Assembly: GCA_014843695.1 (NCBI GenBank)
Contig: CM026397.1
Coordinates: forward strand, 38,389,952 to 38,453,951
From: Archivesica marissinica
Lineage: Eukaryota; Mollusca; Bivalvia; Venerida; Vesicomyidae
Reading direction: 5' to 3'
Length of the DNA: 64,000 bases
The position numbers and the translations under genes were made by a program. The notes beneath the pieces are model-generated. The model was not told the origin of the DNA. It did no database searches and saw only the letters and a program-made list of their open reading frames with translations. Below are positions 1 through 12,600 of the stretch, in pieces; position 1 is the first letter of the stretch, and each line of letters starts with the position of its first letter.

Positions 1-168
1 GTCGCTATGACATTTATTTGATTGTTATTTTCACCACTAGCGTGCAAAGAGCTAAACATGCTTGCATATAGCCTAAACAATGTGTATGTATAGTGTCAAG
101 CCTATGGTGTATCAAAATGTTCTTTAAAAAAAAGATGCACTTAATGCACTTATTTCTAATGTATGAAA

Positions 169-1012
169 CCAATGGATGCTCCCCAACCGCTCCCCAACCA
201 ATGGATGCTCCCCAACCAATGGATGCTCCCCAACCGCTCCCCAACCGCTCCCCAACCAATGGATGCTCCCCAACCGCTCCCCAACCAATGGATGCTCCCC
301 AGCCAATGGATGCTCCCCAACCAATGGATGCTCCCCAGCCAATGGATGCTCCACATTATGGATGCTCCCCAACCAATGGATGCTCCACATTATGGATGCT
401 CCCCAACCAATGGATGCTCCCCAACCAATGGATGCTCCACATTATGGATGCTCCCCAACCAATGGATGCTCCACATTATGGATGCTCCACATTATGGATG
501 CTCCCCAACCAATGGATGCTCCCCAACCAATGGATGCTCCACATTATGGATGCTCCCAAACCAATGGATGCTCCACATTATGGATGCTCCCCAACCAATG
601 GATGCTCCCCAACCAATGGATGCTCCACATTATGGATGCTCCCCAACCAATGGATGCTCCACATTATGGATGCTCCCCAACCAATGGATGCTCCCCAACC
701 AATGGATGCTCCCCAACCAATGGATGCTCCACATTATGGATGCTCCCCAACCAATGGATGCTCCCCAACCGCTCCCCAACCAATGGATGCTCCACATTAT
801 GGATGCTCCCCAACCAATGGATGCTCCACATTATGGATGCTCCCCAACCAATGGATGCTCCACATTATGGATGCTCCCCAACCAATGGATGCTCCACATT
901 ATGGATGCTCCCCAACCAATGGATGCTCCACATTATGGATGCTCCCCAACCAATGGATGCTCCACATTATGGATGCTCCCCAACCAATGGATGCTCCACA
1001 TTAATATGGATG
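169..1012. repeat. Minisatellite, mixed 16/18-bp units (ATGGATGCTCC...)
   Basis: Two interleaved unit types share the core ATGGATGCTCC. One continues CCAACCA (18 bp) and the other ACATT (16 bp). A shorter CCAACCGCTC variant is concentrated at the left end. All three plus-strand frames stay open because the units lack stops, giving false proteins of about 300 residues that repeat NGCSPT, MDAPQP or QWMLPN. The array lies in the presumed intron downstream of exon 5 of the minus-strand TBC1D2-like gene. No coding role is supported. Confidence 0.95.
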
Positions 1013-1029
1013 CTTCTATTTTTGCATTT

Positions 1030-1275
1030 ATTTATCGTCATTTTATAATTTGGAGGATAGAGCAATGATACAGACAGAGACCCATGCCAGAAATCTCCTC
1101 TTATTCTTTTACATGCACAGTGTAAAGTACCGACACTAGACCTCAGATTAAAGTCTCATCCGAAAGACAATGATATGAGTCGGAAGCATTTTAGTATGGT
1201 ATAGCGGGGGAACGAACTTGCAACCCCTGGATTACAAGTCCAGCATGTTAACCACTGGACCACTGATCCGCTACT
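1030..1275 (-). mobile_element. tRNA-derived SINE, family A
   Basis: On the minus strand a tRNA-like head starts near 1275, with an A-box-like TGGTCCAGTGGTTAAC and a B-box-like GCAAGTTCGTTCC. It is followed by a body that includes the core GGATAGAGCAATGATACAG. The same body recurs at 4785-4965, 27105-27375, 37018-37145 and 61428-61645. This is a Pol III retroposon, not a tRNA gene: the cloverleaf is incomplete and the body is shared between copies. It directly abuts the minisatellite at 169-1012. Confidence 0.8.
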
Positions 1276-1514
1276 GAAGGCTCTTGACCGACATGCTTTC
1301 TATATCAACAACCCAGTAAAGGGGAGATAAATGTGTATTAGTTACTGAAGATAACAAACGTTCTGGTTCATGTACCCTCTATACAAATATAAAAATGTAA
1401 TGCTTTCATGCTTAATTTGATTTTAGGAATACTTTTCCAGTTCACTATGCTCCAAATAACCATTCCATTCCACAACAAGAGCGTCATGCTGGCCCTGGGT
1501 CACTAACCTGAGTG

Positions 1515-1740
1515 TTAATCCTTTCAACACCACAGACCTCTCAATAGGCTTACAAAATGTGTTGACCCACATGAGCCGGCTCGTCACATCAGGATCTGCA
1601 CTTTTTGCAGGTAATATTACTATTTTTAGACAAAATAACCCATTTTGATAAATGAACTGGTCCAAATGTAATTTTCCTATTAATTTATTGGTCTAAAAAT
1701 ATCATGCACCAGTTAATTTCAGTTGGGTTGAATTGGTTAA
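1515..1740 (+). mobile_element. piggyBac-like MITE, copy 1 (degenerate)
   Basis: This is a diverged 226-bp copy of an element whose better copies (5550-5790 and 62479-62719) are both 241 bp. Those copies start TTAACCC and end GGGTTAA, with inverted ends reading TTAACCCTTTCAACACCA. The TTAA target and the CCC/GGG termini are the hallmark of piggyBac superfamily elements. An 80-codon open frame on the minus strand (1423-1665) lies largely inside the element and is not a gene. Confidence 0.7.
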
Positions 1741-1854
1741 CAGAGCAATATATTAATGTTGCGGTGCAGGGAAAATCGGCAACAATTTAGTAATTTTACA
1801 TTTACCGATGCCATAGATCTTACATGTTTCGAAATCCGTTGTGTTTTTTTTCAA
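1741..1854. other. Unassigned AT-rich spacer
   Basis: I see no exon, RNA gene or repeat here. It separates the degenerate MITE from the SINE remnant that flanks the 20-bp array. Confidence 0.5.
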
Positions 1855-1910
1855 TATGTTTATTTATCATCGCCCTTTGGTTAATCGTGTCAATGCCTCC
1901 TGGCTCCAGA
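1855..1910 (-). mobile_element. SINE family A tail fragment, left flank of the 20-bp array
   Basis: The stretch reads TTTATTTATCATCGCC and then, after a gap, TCAATGCCTCCTG. It parallels the tail of the fuller family A copy at 61428-61520 (TTTATTCATTATCGC ... CGACGCCTCCTGAAGAG). The head of a family A SINE in the same orientation lies on the other side of the array at 4785-4965. The array therefore looks like an internal expansion of one SINE. Confidence 0.6.
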
Positions 1911-4770
1911 AGTGCAAGATACAGAAGGATAGTGCAAGATACAGCAGGATAGTGCAAGATACAGAATAGTGCAAGATACAGAAGGATAGTGCTAGATACA
2001 GAATGATAGTGCACGATACAGAATAGTGCAAGATACAGAAGGATAATGCAAGATACAGAAGGATAGTGCTAAATACAGAATGATAGTGCAAGATACAGAA
2101 GGATAGTGCAAGATACAGAAGGATAGTGCAAGATACAGAAGGATAGTGCAAGATACAGAAGGATAGTGCAAGATACAGAAGGATAATGCAAGATACAGAA
2201 GGATAGTGCAAGATACAGAAGGATAATGCAAGATACAGAAGGATAGTGCAAGATACAGAAGGATAGTGCAAGATACAGAATAGTGCAAGATACAGAAGGA
2301 TAATGCAAGATACAGAATAGTGCAAGATACAGAAGGATAGTGCAAGATACAGAATAGTGCAAGATACAGAAGGATAATGCAAGATACAGAATAGTGCAAG
2401 ATACAGAAGGATAGTGCAAGATACAGAAGGATAATGCAAGATACAGAAGGATAGTGCAAGATACAGAAGGATAGTGCAAGATACAGAATAGTGCAAGATA
2501 CAGAAGGATAATGCAAGATACAGAATAGTGCAAGATACAGAAGGATAGTGCAAGATACAGAAGGATAGTGCAAGATACAGAAGGATAGTGCAAGATACAG
2601 AAGGATAGTGCAAGATACAGAAGGATAGTGCAAGATACAGAAGGATAGTGCAAGATACAGAAGGATAGTGCAAGATACAGAAGGATAATGCAAGATACAG
2701 AAGGATAATGCAAGATACAGAAGGATAGTGCAAGATACAGAAGGATAGTGCAAGATACAGAAGGATAATGCAAGATACAGAATAGTGCAAGATACAGAAG
2801 GATAGTGCAAGATACAGAAGGATAGTGCAAGATACAGAAGGATAATGCAAGATACAGAATAGTGCAAGATACAGAAGGATAGTGCAAGATACAGAAGGAT
2901 AATGCCAGATACAGAAGGATAGTGCAAGATACAGAAGGATAGTGCAAGATACAGAAGGATAATGCAAAATACAGAAGGATAATGCAAGATACAGAAGGAT
3001 AATGCAAGATACAGAATAGCGCAAGATACAGAAGGATAATGCAAGATACAGAATAGTGCAAGATACAGAAGGATAGTGCAAGATACAGAAGGATAGTGCA
3101 AGATACAGAAGGATAGTGCAAGATACAGAAGGATAGTGCAAGATACAGAAGGATAGTGCAAGATACAGAAGGATAGTGCAAGATACAGAAGGATAGTGCA
3201 AGATACAGAAGGATAGTGCAAGATACAGAAGGATAATGCAAGATACAGAAGGATAATGCAAGATACAGAATAGTGCAAGATACAGAAGGATAGTGCCAGA
3301 TACAGAAGGATAGTGCAATATACAGAAGGATAGTGCAAGATACAGAATAGTGCAAGATACAGAAGGATAGTGCCATATACAGAAGGATAGTGCAAGATAC
3401 AGAAGGATAGTGCAAGATACAGAAGGATAGTGCTAGATACAGAAGGATAGTGCAAGATACAGAAGGATAGTGCAAGATACAGAAGGATAGTGCAAGATAC
3501 AGAAGGATAGTGCAAGATACAGAAGGATAGTGCCAGATACAGAAGGATAATGCAAGATACAGAATAGTGCAAGATACAGAAGGATAGTGCAATATACAGA
3601 ATAGTGCAAGATACAGAAGGATAGTGCAAGATACAGAATAGTGCAATATACAGAAGGATAGTGCAAGATACAGAAGGATAGTGCAAGATACAGAATAGTG
3701 CAAGATACAGAAGGATAGTGCAAGATACAGAATAGTGCAAGATACAGAAGGATAGTGCAAGATACAGAATAGTGCAAGATACAGAAGGATAGTGCAAGAT
3801 ACAGAAGGATAGTGCAAGATACAGAATAGTGCAAGATACAGAAGGATAGTACAAGATACAGAAGGATAGTGCAAGATACAGAATAGTGCAAGATACAGAA
3901 GGATAGTGCAAGATACAGAAGGATAATGCAAGATACAGAATAGTGCAAGATACAGAAGGATAGTGCAAGATACAGAAGGATAGTGCAAGATACAGAATAG
4001 TGCAAGATACAGAAGGATAGTGCAAGATACAGAATAGTGCAAGATACAGAAGGATAGTGCAAGATACAGAAGGATAGTGCAAGATACAGAAGGATAGTGC
4101 AAGATACAGAAGGATAGTGCAAGATACAGAAGGATAGTGCCAGATACAGAAGGATAGTGCAATATACAGAAGGATAGTGCAAGATACAGAATAGTGCAAG
4201 ATACAGAAGGATAGTGCCAGATACAGAAGGATAGTGCAAGATACAGAAGGATAGTGCAAGATACAGAAGGATAGTGCTAGATACAGAAGGATAGTGCAAG
4301 ATACAGAAGGATAGTGCAATATACAGAAGGATAGTTAAAGATACAGAAGGATAGTGCCAGATACAGAAGGATAATGCAAGATACAGAATAGTGCAAGATA
4401 CAGAAGGATAGTGCAAGATACAGAATAGTGCAAGATACAGAAGGATAGTGCAAGATACAGAAGGATAGTGCAAGATACAGAAGGATAGTGCAAGATACAG
4501 AATAGTGCAAGATACAGAAGGATAGTGCAATATACAGAATAGTGCAATATACAGAAGGATAGTGCAAGATACAGAAGGATAGTGCAAGATACAGAATAGT
4601 GCAAGATACAGAAGGATAGTGCAAGATACAGAAGGATAGTGCAAGATACAGAAGGATAGTGCAAGATACAGAACGATAGTGCAAGATACAGAAGGATAGT
4701 GCAAGATACAGAAGGATAATGCAAGATACAGAATAGTGCAAGATACAGAAGGATAGTGCAAGATACAGAA
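1911..4770. repeat. 20-bp (and 15-bp variant) minisatellite, derived from a SINE
   Basis: The full unit is GGATAGTGCAAGATACAGAA (20 bp). A 15-bp variant lacks the AGGAT step. There are well over 100 copies. The unit matches the family A SINE core at 61504 (GGATAGTGCAATGATACAG), and SINE tail and head lie on either side. All three minus-strand frames are nearly free of stops, so very long false frames (up to 775 codons, repeating CILHYPSVS) appear. Confidence 0.95.
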
Positions 4771-4784
4771 GAAACTCCAATACA

Positions 4785-4965
4785 GAAGCATTTCTGCCCC
4801 TTTTACATTCCCCATGTACATGTATAGCACCGATACACACGAGACCTCGGTTTATAGTTCTATCTGATACACTGTTAAAGAATATTATTAGTGTCAGACG
4901 GGGGATCGAACCTGCTATCACTGGATTCGCAGTCCAACGTGTTAACAACTGGACCACCCTCTATT
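4785..4965 (-). mobile_element. SINE family A head and body, right flank of the 20-bp array
   Basis: On the minus strand the tRNA-like head begins near 4965 with TGGTCCAGTTGTTAACACG and a B-box GCAGGTTCGATCCCC. It is followed by the family body (ACCGAGGTCTCGTG). It lies about 20 bp downstream of the exon 5 donor of the TBC1D2-like gene, in that gene's next intron and in the same orientation. Confidence 0.75.
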
Positions 4966-4981
4966 ATTTGCCAAGACTTAC

Positions 4982-5520
4982 CTGCGATATAGGCACTGGG
5001 TCAGGACTAGGTTCAGAAATCTGCCGTCTGCCAAGTCGTATCTTCTTCAATGTTGACATGAACTTGCCAGATTTCCCAGATTCAGTGTCTGTTTGACCTT
5101 GGTTCCTAGTTGAATACGGCCTCCATGTTTTATTTTGATCACTGTTACTGTCTGTTCTATTATCTGATATCATCTGGGAAACAGCATCTTCATCAGTAAC
5201 TAAGTCTTTATTATCTATCATAGTCCAGCTACCTGTATTTCTTGAGACATCTCTATTGCTTTTGGCATTTTGGTTTTGGTTTAGCTCTGAGACATTTTCT
5301 TGGCTTTCAATTGGTAAATGTGAATCTGAATCAATCGTGAATTCTATGTCACTGTCAGGTATACTGTCCAGTAGCAAACAATGGCGTTGTTCGACACCAT
5401 CGTCTGAGCTTATACTGTTTGTAGATTGACTCGATAGTTTTGAATTACTGCGCACTTTCACATCACAGTAAAATATACTGTCACTATTCTCCTGTTGCTG
5501 GTTATCCTTTGTTATTTTAC
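4982..5520 (-). CDS. TBC1D2-like gene, coding exon 5 (acidic, serine-rich linker)
   Basis: This is a 539-nt exon (2 + 537 nt). The minus-strand acceptor is CTCTCATCAG at 5521 onward and the donor is CAG|GTAAGT at 4982/4981. The phase joins exon 4 exactly (phase 1 to 2 nt) and the exon ends in phase 0. It encodes about 180 residues rich in S, D, N, Q and E with no recognised fold, consistent with the disordered linker after the PH domain in TBC1D2 and TBC1D2B. It ends RRQISEPSPDPVPISQ. The next exons, with the expected coiled coil and TBC (RabGAP) domain, were not found between here and the window start. Confidence 0.75.
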
Positions 5521-5549
5521 CTGATGAGAGAACAGGAGAACTGTATTAA

Positions 5550-5790
5550 TTAACCCTTTCAACACCACAGACCTCTAAATAAGCTTACAAAAAATGTAGA
5601 TTCAGATGAGCCGATGAGCCGTCTCATCAGGATCTGCACATATTGCCAGTAATATTACTATTTTTACTTTTTAGACAAAATTACCCATTTTGATAAATGA
5701 ACTGGTCCAAATGTAATTTTCTTATTAAATTATTGGTTTAAAAATATCATGGACCAGTCCATGTCAGTTACTTGGTGTTGAATGGGTTAA
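5550..5790 (+). mobile_element. piggyBac-like MITE, copy 2
   Basis: This copy is 241 bp, with TTAACCCTTTCAACACCA at the left and the imperfect inverse TGGTGTTGAATGGGTTAA at the right, bounded by TTAA on both sides. It encodes no transposase, so it would be mobilised in trans. It lies 30 bp upstream of the exon 5 acceptor of the minus-strand gene. Confidence 0.8.
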
Positions 5791-5938
5791 AGAAATGCTG
5801 CTTATATACAAGATATGCTGTCTTAGTCTCGTGATTAACAATCATTACGTGTCTTAGTTGGAATTCATTGTGTTCACTGTTGTTCCATAACCAGATGTTG
5901 AAGAATGATGAATGTGATTTCATCATAATCATGTCAAC

Positions 5939-6242
5939 ACCCTTAAAATGCTGAATAAATTAGAAGGAATATGCAAACAACATAGATCCAGATCAGCCAC
6001 AGCATAACACATCTATGTTGTTTGCTATTCTGCAGAGTAGTTTGGCTCCACTATCCGAATAGTAAACAGCATAGAGCCTGATCAGCCGCAGCATAACACA
6101 TCTATGTTGTTTGCTATTCTGCAGAGTAGTTTGGCTCCACAATCCAAATAGTAAACAGCATAGAGCCTGATCAGACAGCCGTCTGATCTGGCTCTTTGCT
6201 GTCTACAAAAGCAACTTTAGTTGAGATTAGCATTTTAAGGGT
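5939..6242. mobile_element. MITE with ACCCTTAAAATGCT inverted ends
   Basis: Perfect 14-bp inverted ends, ACCCTTAAAATGCT (5939-5952) and AGCATTTTAAGGGT (6229-6242), enclose about 300 bp. Inside, a segment of roughly 100 bp is tandemly duplicated (TCTATGTTGTTTGCTATTC at about 6010 and 6101), and each copy can fold on itself through AAACAACATAGAT and ATCTATGTTGTTT. There is no coding capacity. Confidence 0.75.
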
Positions 6243-6304
6243 AAATTAATTAATATTGTTTCATAATAAAGTATGATATCCCTTGAGATTTAATAATTTG
6301 TTAA

Positions 6305-6505
6305 TACAGTCTACATCTGCTATGTCAAAGTCGGTTATGTCGAATTTTCCGGTTCTCTCGAAGTCGGATCAAAGTCCCGTTTCAGACACTATCATTTTAC
6401 ATATAACTGGCTCTGTTTATATCGAATTTTATTGAGACAAACTTCGGTTATGTAGAAGTATTTTGTTCGGTCAGACGAAATTCGACATAGCGGATGTACA
6501 CTGTA
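6305..6505. mobile_element. MITE with TACAGT...ACTGTA ends
   Basis: The left end TACAGTCTACATCTGCTATG and the right end, the near-perfect reverse complement CATAGCGGATGTACACTGTA, give about 21-bp inverted repeats with TA at both ends. This form is common for Tc1/mariner-type MITEs. It is about 200 bp long and non-coding. Confidence 0.7.
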
Positions 6506-6699
6506 TGTTAATCTGAAACTAGAGGAAACCAATTAAAATGACCTATACTCAGACCACTTTGTCTGTCATATGTAATTATAGCTTCTTCACATACCATCAT
6601 ATTATTCTATCATCATCGTTTATAAATACGTGCATAAAGAATCTAGTTAATTGATCGATATCACATGGGTCAACTTGTAATTTACTGCTTATATATATT

Positions 6700-9600
6700 T
6701 CCCCTCAGAGACAGTCTACTTCCCCTCAGAGACAGTCTACTTCCCTTCAGAGACAGTCTACTTCCCCTCAGAGACAGTCTACTTCCCCTCAGAGACAGTC
6801 TACTTCCCTTCAGAGACAGTCTACTTCCCCTCAGAGACAGTCTACTTCCCTTCAGAGAAGTCTACTTCCCTTCAGAGACAGTCTACTTACCCTCAGAGAC
6901 AGTCTACTTCCCCTCAGAGACAGTCTACTTCCCCTCAGAGACAGTCTACTTCCCCTCAGAGACAGTCTACTTCCCCTCAGAGACAGTCTAATTCCCCTCA
7001 GAGACAGTCTACTTCCACTCAGAGACAGTCTACTTCCCCTCAGAGACAGTCTACTTACCCTCAGTGACAGTCTAATTCCCCTCAGAGACAGTCTACTTCC
7101 ACTCAGTCTACTTCCCCTCAGAGACAGTCTACTTCCACTCAGAGACAGTCTAATTCCCCTCAGAGACAGTCTACTTCCACTCAGTCTACTTCCCATCAGA
7201 GACAGTCTACATTCACTCAGTCTACTTCTCCTCAGAGACAGTCCACTTCCCCTCAGAGAAGTCTACTTCCCCTCAGAGACAGTCTACTTCCACTCAGAGC
7301 AGAGACAGTCTACTTCCACTCAGAGACCATCTACTTCCACTCAGAATCTACTTCCCTTCAGAGACAGTCTATTTCCCCTCAGAGACAGTCTACTTCCCCT
7401 CAGAGACAGTCTACTTCCCTTCAGAGACAGTCTACTTCCCCTCAGAGAAGTCTACTTCCCCTCAGAGACAGTCTACTTCCACTCAGAGCAGAGACAGTCT
7501 ACTTCCACTCAGAGACCATCTACTTCCACTCAGAATCTACTTCCCTTCAGAGACAGTCTATTTCCCCTCAGAGACAGTCTACTTCCCCTCAGAGACAGTC
7601 TACTTCCCTTCAGAGACAGTCTACTTCCCCTCAGAGAAGTCTACTTCCCCTCAGAGACAGTCTACTTCCACTCAGAGCAGAGACAGTCTACTTCCACTCA
7701 GAGACCATCTACTTCCACTCAGAATCTACTTCCCTTCAGAGACAGTCTATTTCCCCTCAGAGACAGTCTACTTCCCCTCAGAGACAGTCTACTTCCCTTC
7801 AGAGACAGTCTACTTCCCCTCAGAGACGGTCTACTTCCCTTCAGAGACAGTCTAATTCCCCTCAGAGACAGTCTACTTCCCCTCAGAGAAGTCTACTTCC
7901 CCTCAGAGACAGTCTACTTCCACTCAGAGAAGTCTACTTCCCCTCAGAGAAGTCTACTTTCCCTCAGAGACAGTCTACTTCCCCTCAGAGAAGTCTACTT
8001 CCCCTCAGAGACAGTCTAATTCCCCTCAGAGACAGTCTACTTCCCATCAGACAGTCTACTTCCCCTCAGAGACGGTCTACTTCCCCTCAGAGACAGTCTA
8101 CTTACCCTCAGAGACAGTCTACTTCCACTCAGAGACCGTCTACTTACCCTCAGAGACAGTCTACTTCCACTCAGAGACCGTCTACTTCCCCTCAGAGACC
8201 GCCTACTTCCCCTCAGAGACAGTCTACTTCCACTCAGAGACAGTCTACTTACCCTCAGAGACAGTCTAATTCCCCTCAGAGACAGTCTACTTACCCTCAG
8301 AGACAGTCTACTTCCACTCAGAGACCGTCTACTTCCACTCAGTCTACTTCCCATCAGAGACAGTCTACTTCCCCTCAGAGACAGTCTACTTCCACTCAGA
8401 GACAGTCTACTTCCCCTCAGAGACAGTCTACTTACCCTCAGAGACAGTCTACTTCCACTCAGAGACTGTCTACTTCCACTCAGTCTACTTCCCATCAGAG
8501 ACAGTCTACGTCCCATCAGAGACAGTCTACTTCCCCTCAGAGACAGTATACTTCCATTCAGTCTACTTCCCATCAGAGACAGTCTAATTCCACTCAGAGA
8601 CCATATACTTCCACTCAGAATCTACTTCCCTTCAGAGACAGTCTATTTCCCCTCAGAGACAGTCTACTTCCCCTCAGAGACAGTCTACTTCCCTTCAGAG
8701 ACAGTCTACTTCCCCTCAGAGACGGTCTACTTCCCTTCAGAGACAGTCTAATTATTCCCCTCAGAGACAGTCTACTTCCCCTCAGAGAAGTCTACTTCCC
8801 CTCAGAGACAGTCTACTTCCATTCAGAGAAGTCTACTTCCCCTCAGAGAAGTCTACTTCCCCTCAGAGACAGTCTACTTCCACTCAGAGAAGTCTACTTA
8901 CCCTCAGAGACAGTCTACTTCCCCTCAGAGACAGTCTACTTCCACTCAGAGACCATCTACTTCCACTCAGAATCTACTTCCCTTCAGAGACAGTCTATTT
9001 CCCCTCAGAGACAGTCTACTTCCCCTCAGAGACAGTCTACTTCCCTTCAGAGACAGTCTACTTCCCCTCAGAGAAGTCTACTTCCCCTCAGAGACAGTCT
9101 ACTTCCACTCAGAGCAGAGACACAGAGACAGTCTACTTCCACTCAGAGACCATCTACTTCCACTCAGAATCTACTTCCCTTCAGAGACAGTCTATTTCCC
9201 CTCAGAGACAGTCTACTTCCCCTCAGAGACAGTCTACTTCCCTTCAGAGACAGTCTACTTCCCCTCAGAGACGGTCTACTTCCCTTCAGAGACAGTCTAA
9301 TTCCCCTCAGAGACAGTCTACTTCCCCTCAGAGAAGTCTACTTCCCCTCAGAGACAGTCTACTTCCACTCAGAGAAGTCTACTTCCCCTCAGAGAAGTCT
9401 ACTTTCCCTCAGAGACAGTCTACTTCCCCTCAGAGAAGTCTACTTCCCCTCAGAGACAGTCTAATTCCCCTCAGAGACAGTCTACTTCCCATCAGACAGT
9501 CTACTTCCCCTCAGAGACGGTCTACTTCCCCTCAGAGACAGTCTACTTACCCTCAGAGACAGTCTACTTCCACTCAGAGACCGTCTACTTACCCTCAGAG

Positions 9601-12600
9601 ACAGTCTACTTCCACTCAGAGACCGTCTACTTCCCCTCAGAGACCGCCTACTTCCCCTCAGAGACAGTCTACTTCCACTCAGAGACAGTCTACTTACCCT
9701 CAGAGACAGTCTAATTCCCCTCAGAGACAGTCTACTTACCCTCAGAGACAGTCTACTTCCACTCAGAGACCGTCTACTTCCACTCAGTCTACTTCCCATC
9801 AGAGACAGTCTACTTCCCCTCAGAGACAGTCTACTTCCACTCAGAGACAGTCTACTTCCCCTCAGAGACAGTCTACTTACCCTCAGAGACAGTCTACTTC
9901 CACTCAGAGACTGTCTACTTCCACTCAGTCTACTTCCCATCAGAGACAGTCTACGTCCCATCAGAGACAGTCTACTTCCCCTCAGAGACAGTATACTTCC
10001 ATTCAGTCTACTTCCCATCAGAGACAGTCTAATTCCACTCAGAGACCATATACTTCCACTCAGAATCTACTTCCCTTCAGAGACAGTCTATTTCCCCTCA
10101 GAGACAGTCTACTTCCCCTCAGAGACAGTCTACTTCCCTTCAGAGACAGTCTACTTCCCCTCAGAGACGGTCTACTTCCCTTCAGAGACAGTCTAATTAT
10201 TCCCCTCAGAGACAGTCTACTTCCCCTCAGAGAAGTCTACTTCCCCTCAGAGACAGTCTACTTCCATTCAGAGAAGTCTACTTCCCCTCAGAGAAGTCTA
10301 CTTTCCCTCAGAGACAGTCTACTTCCACTCAGAGACAGTCTACTTACCCTCAGAGACAGTCTAATTCCCCTCAGAGACAGTCTACTTCCCTTCAGAGACA
10401 GTCTACTTCCCCTCAGAGACGTTCTACTTCCCTTCAGAGACAGTCTAATTCCCCTCAGAGACAGTCTACTTCCCCTCAGAGAAGTCTACTTCCCCTCAGA
10501 GACAGTCTAATTCCCCTCAGAGACAGTCTACTTCCACTCAGAGAAGTCTACTTCCCCTCAGAGAAGTCTACTTCCCCTCAGAGACAGTCTACTTCCCATC
10601 AGAGAAGTCTACTTCCCCTCAGAGACAGTCTAATTCCCCTCAGAGACAGTCTACTTCCCATCAGACAGTCTACTTCCCCTCAGAGACGGTCTACTTCCCC
10701 TCAGAGACAGTCTACTTACCCTCAGAGACAGTCTACTTCCACTCAGAGACCGTCTACTTCCCCTCAGAGACCGCCTACTTCCCCTCAGAGACAGTCTACT
10801 TCCACTCAGAGACAGTCTACTTACCCTCAGAGACAGTCTAATTCCCCTCAGAGACAGTCTACTTACCTTCAGAGACAGTCTACTTCCACTCAGAGACCAT
10901 CTACTTCCACTCAGTCTACTTCCCATCAGAGACAGTCTACTTCCCATCAGAGACAGTCTACTTCCCCTCAGAGACAGTCTACTTCCACTCAGAGACAGTC
11001 TATTTCCCCTCAGAGACAGTCTACTTCCACTCAGAGACTGTCTACTTCCACTCAGTCTACTTCCCATCAGAGACAGTCTACTTCCCATCAGAGACAGTCT
11101 ACTTCCCCTCAGAGACAGTATACTTCCATTCAGTCTACTTCCCATCAGAGACAGTCTAATTCCACTCAGAGACCATATACTTCCACTCAGAATCTACTTC
11201 CCATCAGAGACAGTCTATTTCCACTCAGTCTACTTCCCCTCAGAGACGTCTACTTCCCATCAGAGACAGTCTACTTCCCATCAGAGACAGTATACTTCCA
11301 CTCAGTCTACTTCCCCTCAGAGACAGTCTACTTCCCATCAGAGACAGTCTACTTACCCTCAGAGACAGTCTACATCCACTCAGTCTACTTCTCCTCAGAG
11401 ACAGTCTACTTCCCCTCAGAGACAGTCCACTTCCCCTCAGAGACAGTCCACTTCCCCTCAGAGACAGTCTACTTCCCTTCAGAGACAGTCTTCTTCCACT
11501 CAGAGACAGTCTACTTCCCTTCAGAGACAGTGTACTTCCCTTCAGAGACAGTCTAATTCCCCTCAGAGACAGTCTACCTCGACTCAGAGACAGTCTACTT
11601 CCCCTCAGAGAAGTCTACTTCCCCTCAGAGAAGTCTACTTCCCCTCAGAGACAATCTACTTCCACTCAGAGCAGAGACAGTCTACTTCCACTCAGAGACC
11701 ATCTACTTCCACTCAGAATCTACTTCCCTTCAGAGACAGTATATTTCCCCTCAGAGACAGTCTACTTCCCCTCAGAGACGGTCTACTTCCCTTCAGAGAC
11801 AGTCTACTTCCCCTCAGAGACAGTCTACTTCCCCTCAGAGACGTTCTACTTCCCTTCAGAGACAGTCTAATTCCCCTCAGAGACAGTTTACTTCCCCTCA
11901 GAGAAGTCTACTTCCACTCAGAGACAGTCTACTTCCCATCAGAGACAGTCTACATCCACTCAGTCTACTTCTCCTCAGAGACAGTCTACTTCCACTCAGA
12001 GACCATCTACTTCCACTCAGAATCTACTTCCCTTCAGAGACAGTCTATTTCCCCTCAGAGACAGTCTACTTCCCCTCAGAGACAGTCTACTTCCCATCAG
12101 AGACAGTCTACCTCGACTCTGAGACAGTCTACTTCCACTCAGAGACCATCTACTTCCACTCAGAATCTACTTCCCTTCAGAGACAGTCTATTTCCCATCA
12201 GAGACAGTCTACTTCCCCTCAGAGACAGTCTACTTCCCATCAGAGAAAGTCTACTTCCCATCAGAGACAGTCTACATCCACTCAGTCTACTTCTACTCAG
12301 AGACAGTCTACTTCCCCTCAGAGACAGTCTACTTCCCTTCAGAGACAGTCTACTTCCCCTCAGAGACGGTCTACCTCGACTCAGAGACAGTCTATTTACC
12401 CTCAGAGAAGTCTACTTCCCCTCAGAGAAGTCTACTTCCCCTCAGAGAAGTCTACATCCCCTCAGAGACAGACTACTTCCACTCAGAGCAGAGACAGTCT
12501 ACTTCCACTCAGAGACCATCTACTTCCACTCAGAATCTACTTCCCTTCAGAGACAGTCTATTTCCCCTCAGAGACAGTCTACTTACCCTCGGAGACAGTC

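Noticed and set aside
1204..1275. tRNA genes suggested by B-box sequences (also at 4910, 14780, 22100, 27120, 49730 and 57880)
   Set aside because: Heads are diverged, cloverleaf pairing is incomplete and each is followed by a shared SINE body.
1423..1665. 80-codon minus-strand frame
   Set aside because: Lies largely inside the degenerate piggyBac-like MITE, whose other copies do not keep the frame.
1867..4957. Minus-strand frames of 226-775 codons repeating CILHYPSVS
   Set aside because: Translations of the SINE-derived 20-bp array; frame does not matter, so there is no evidence of selection on coding.
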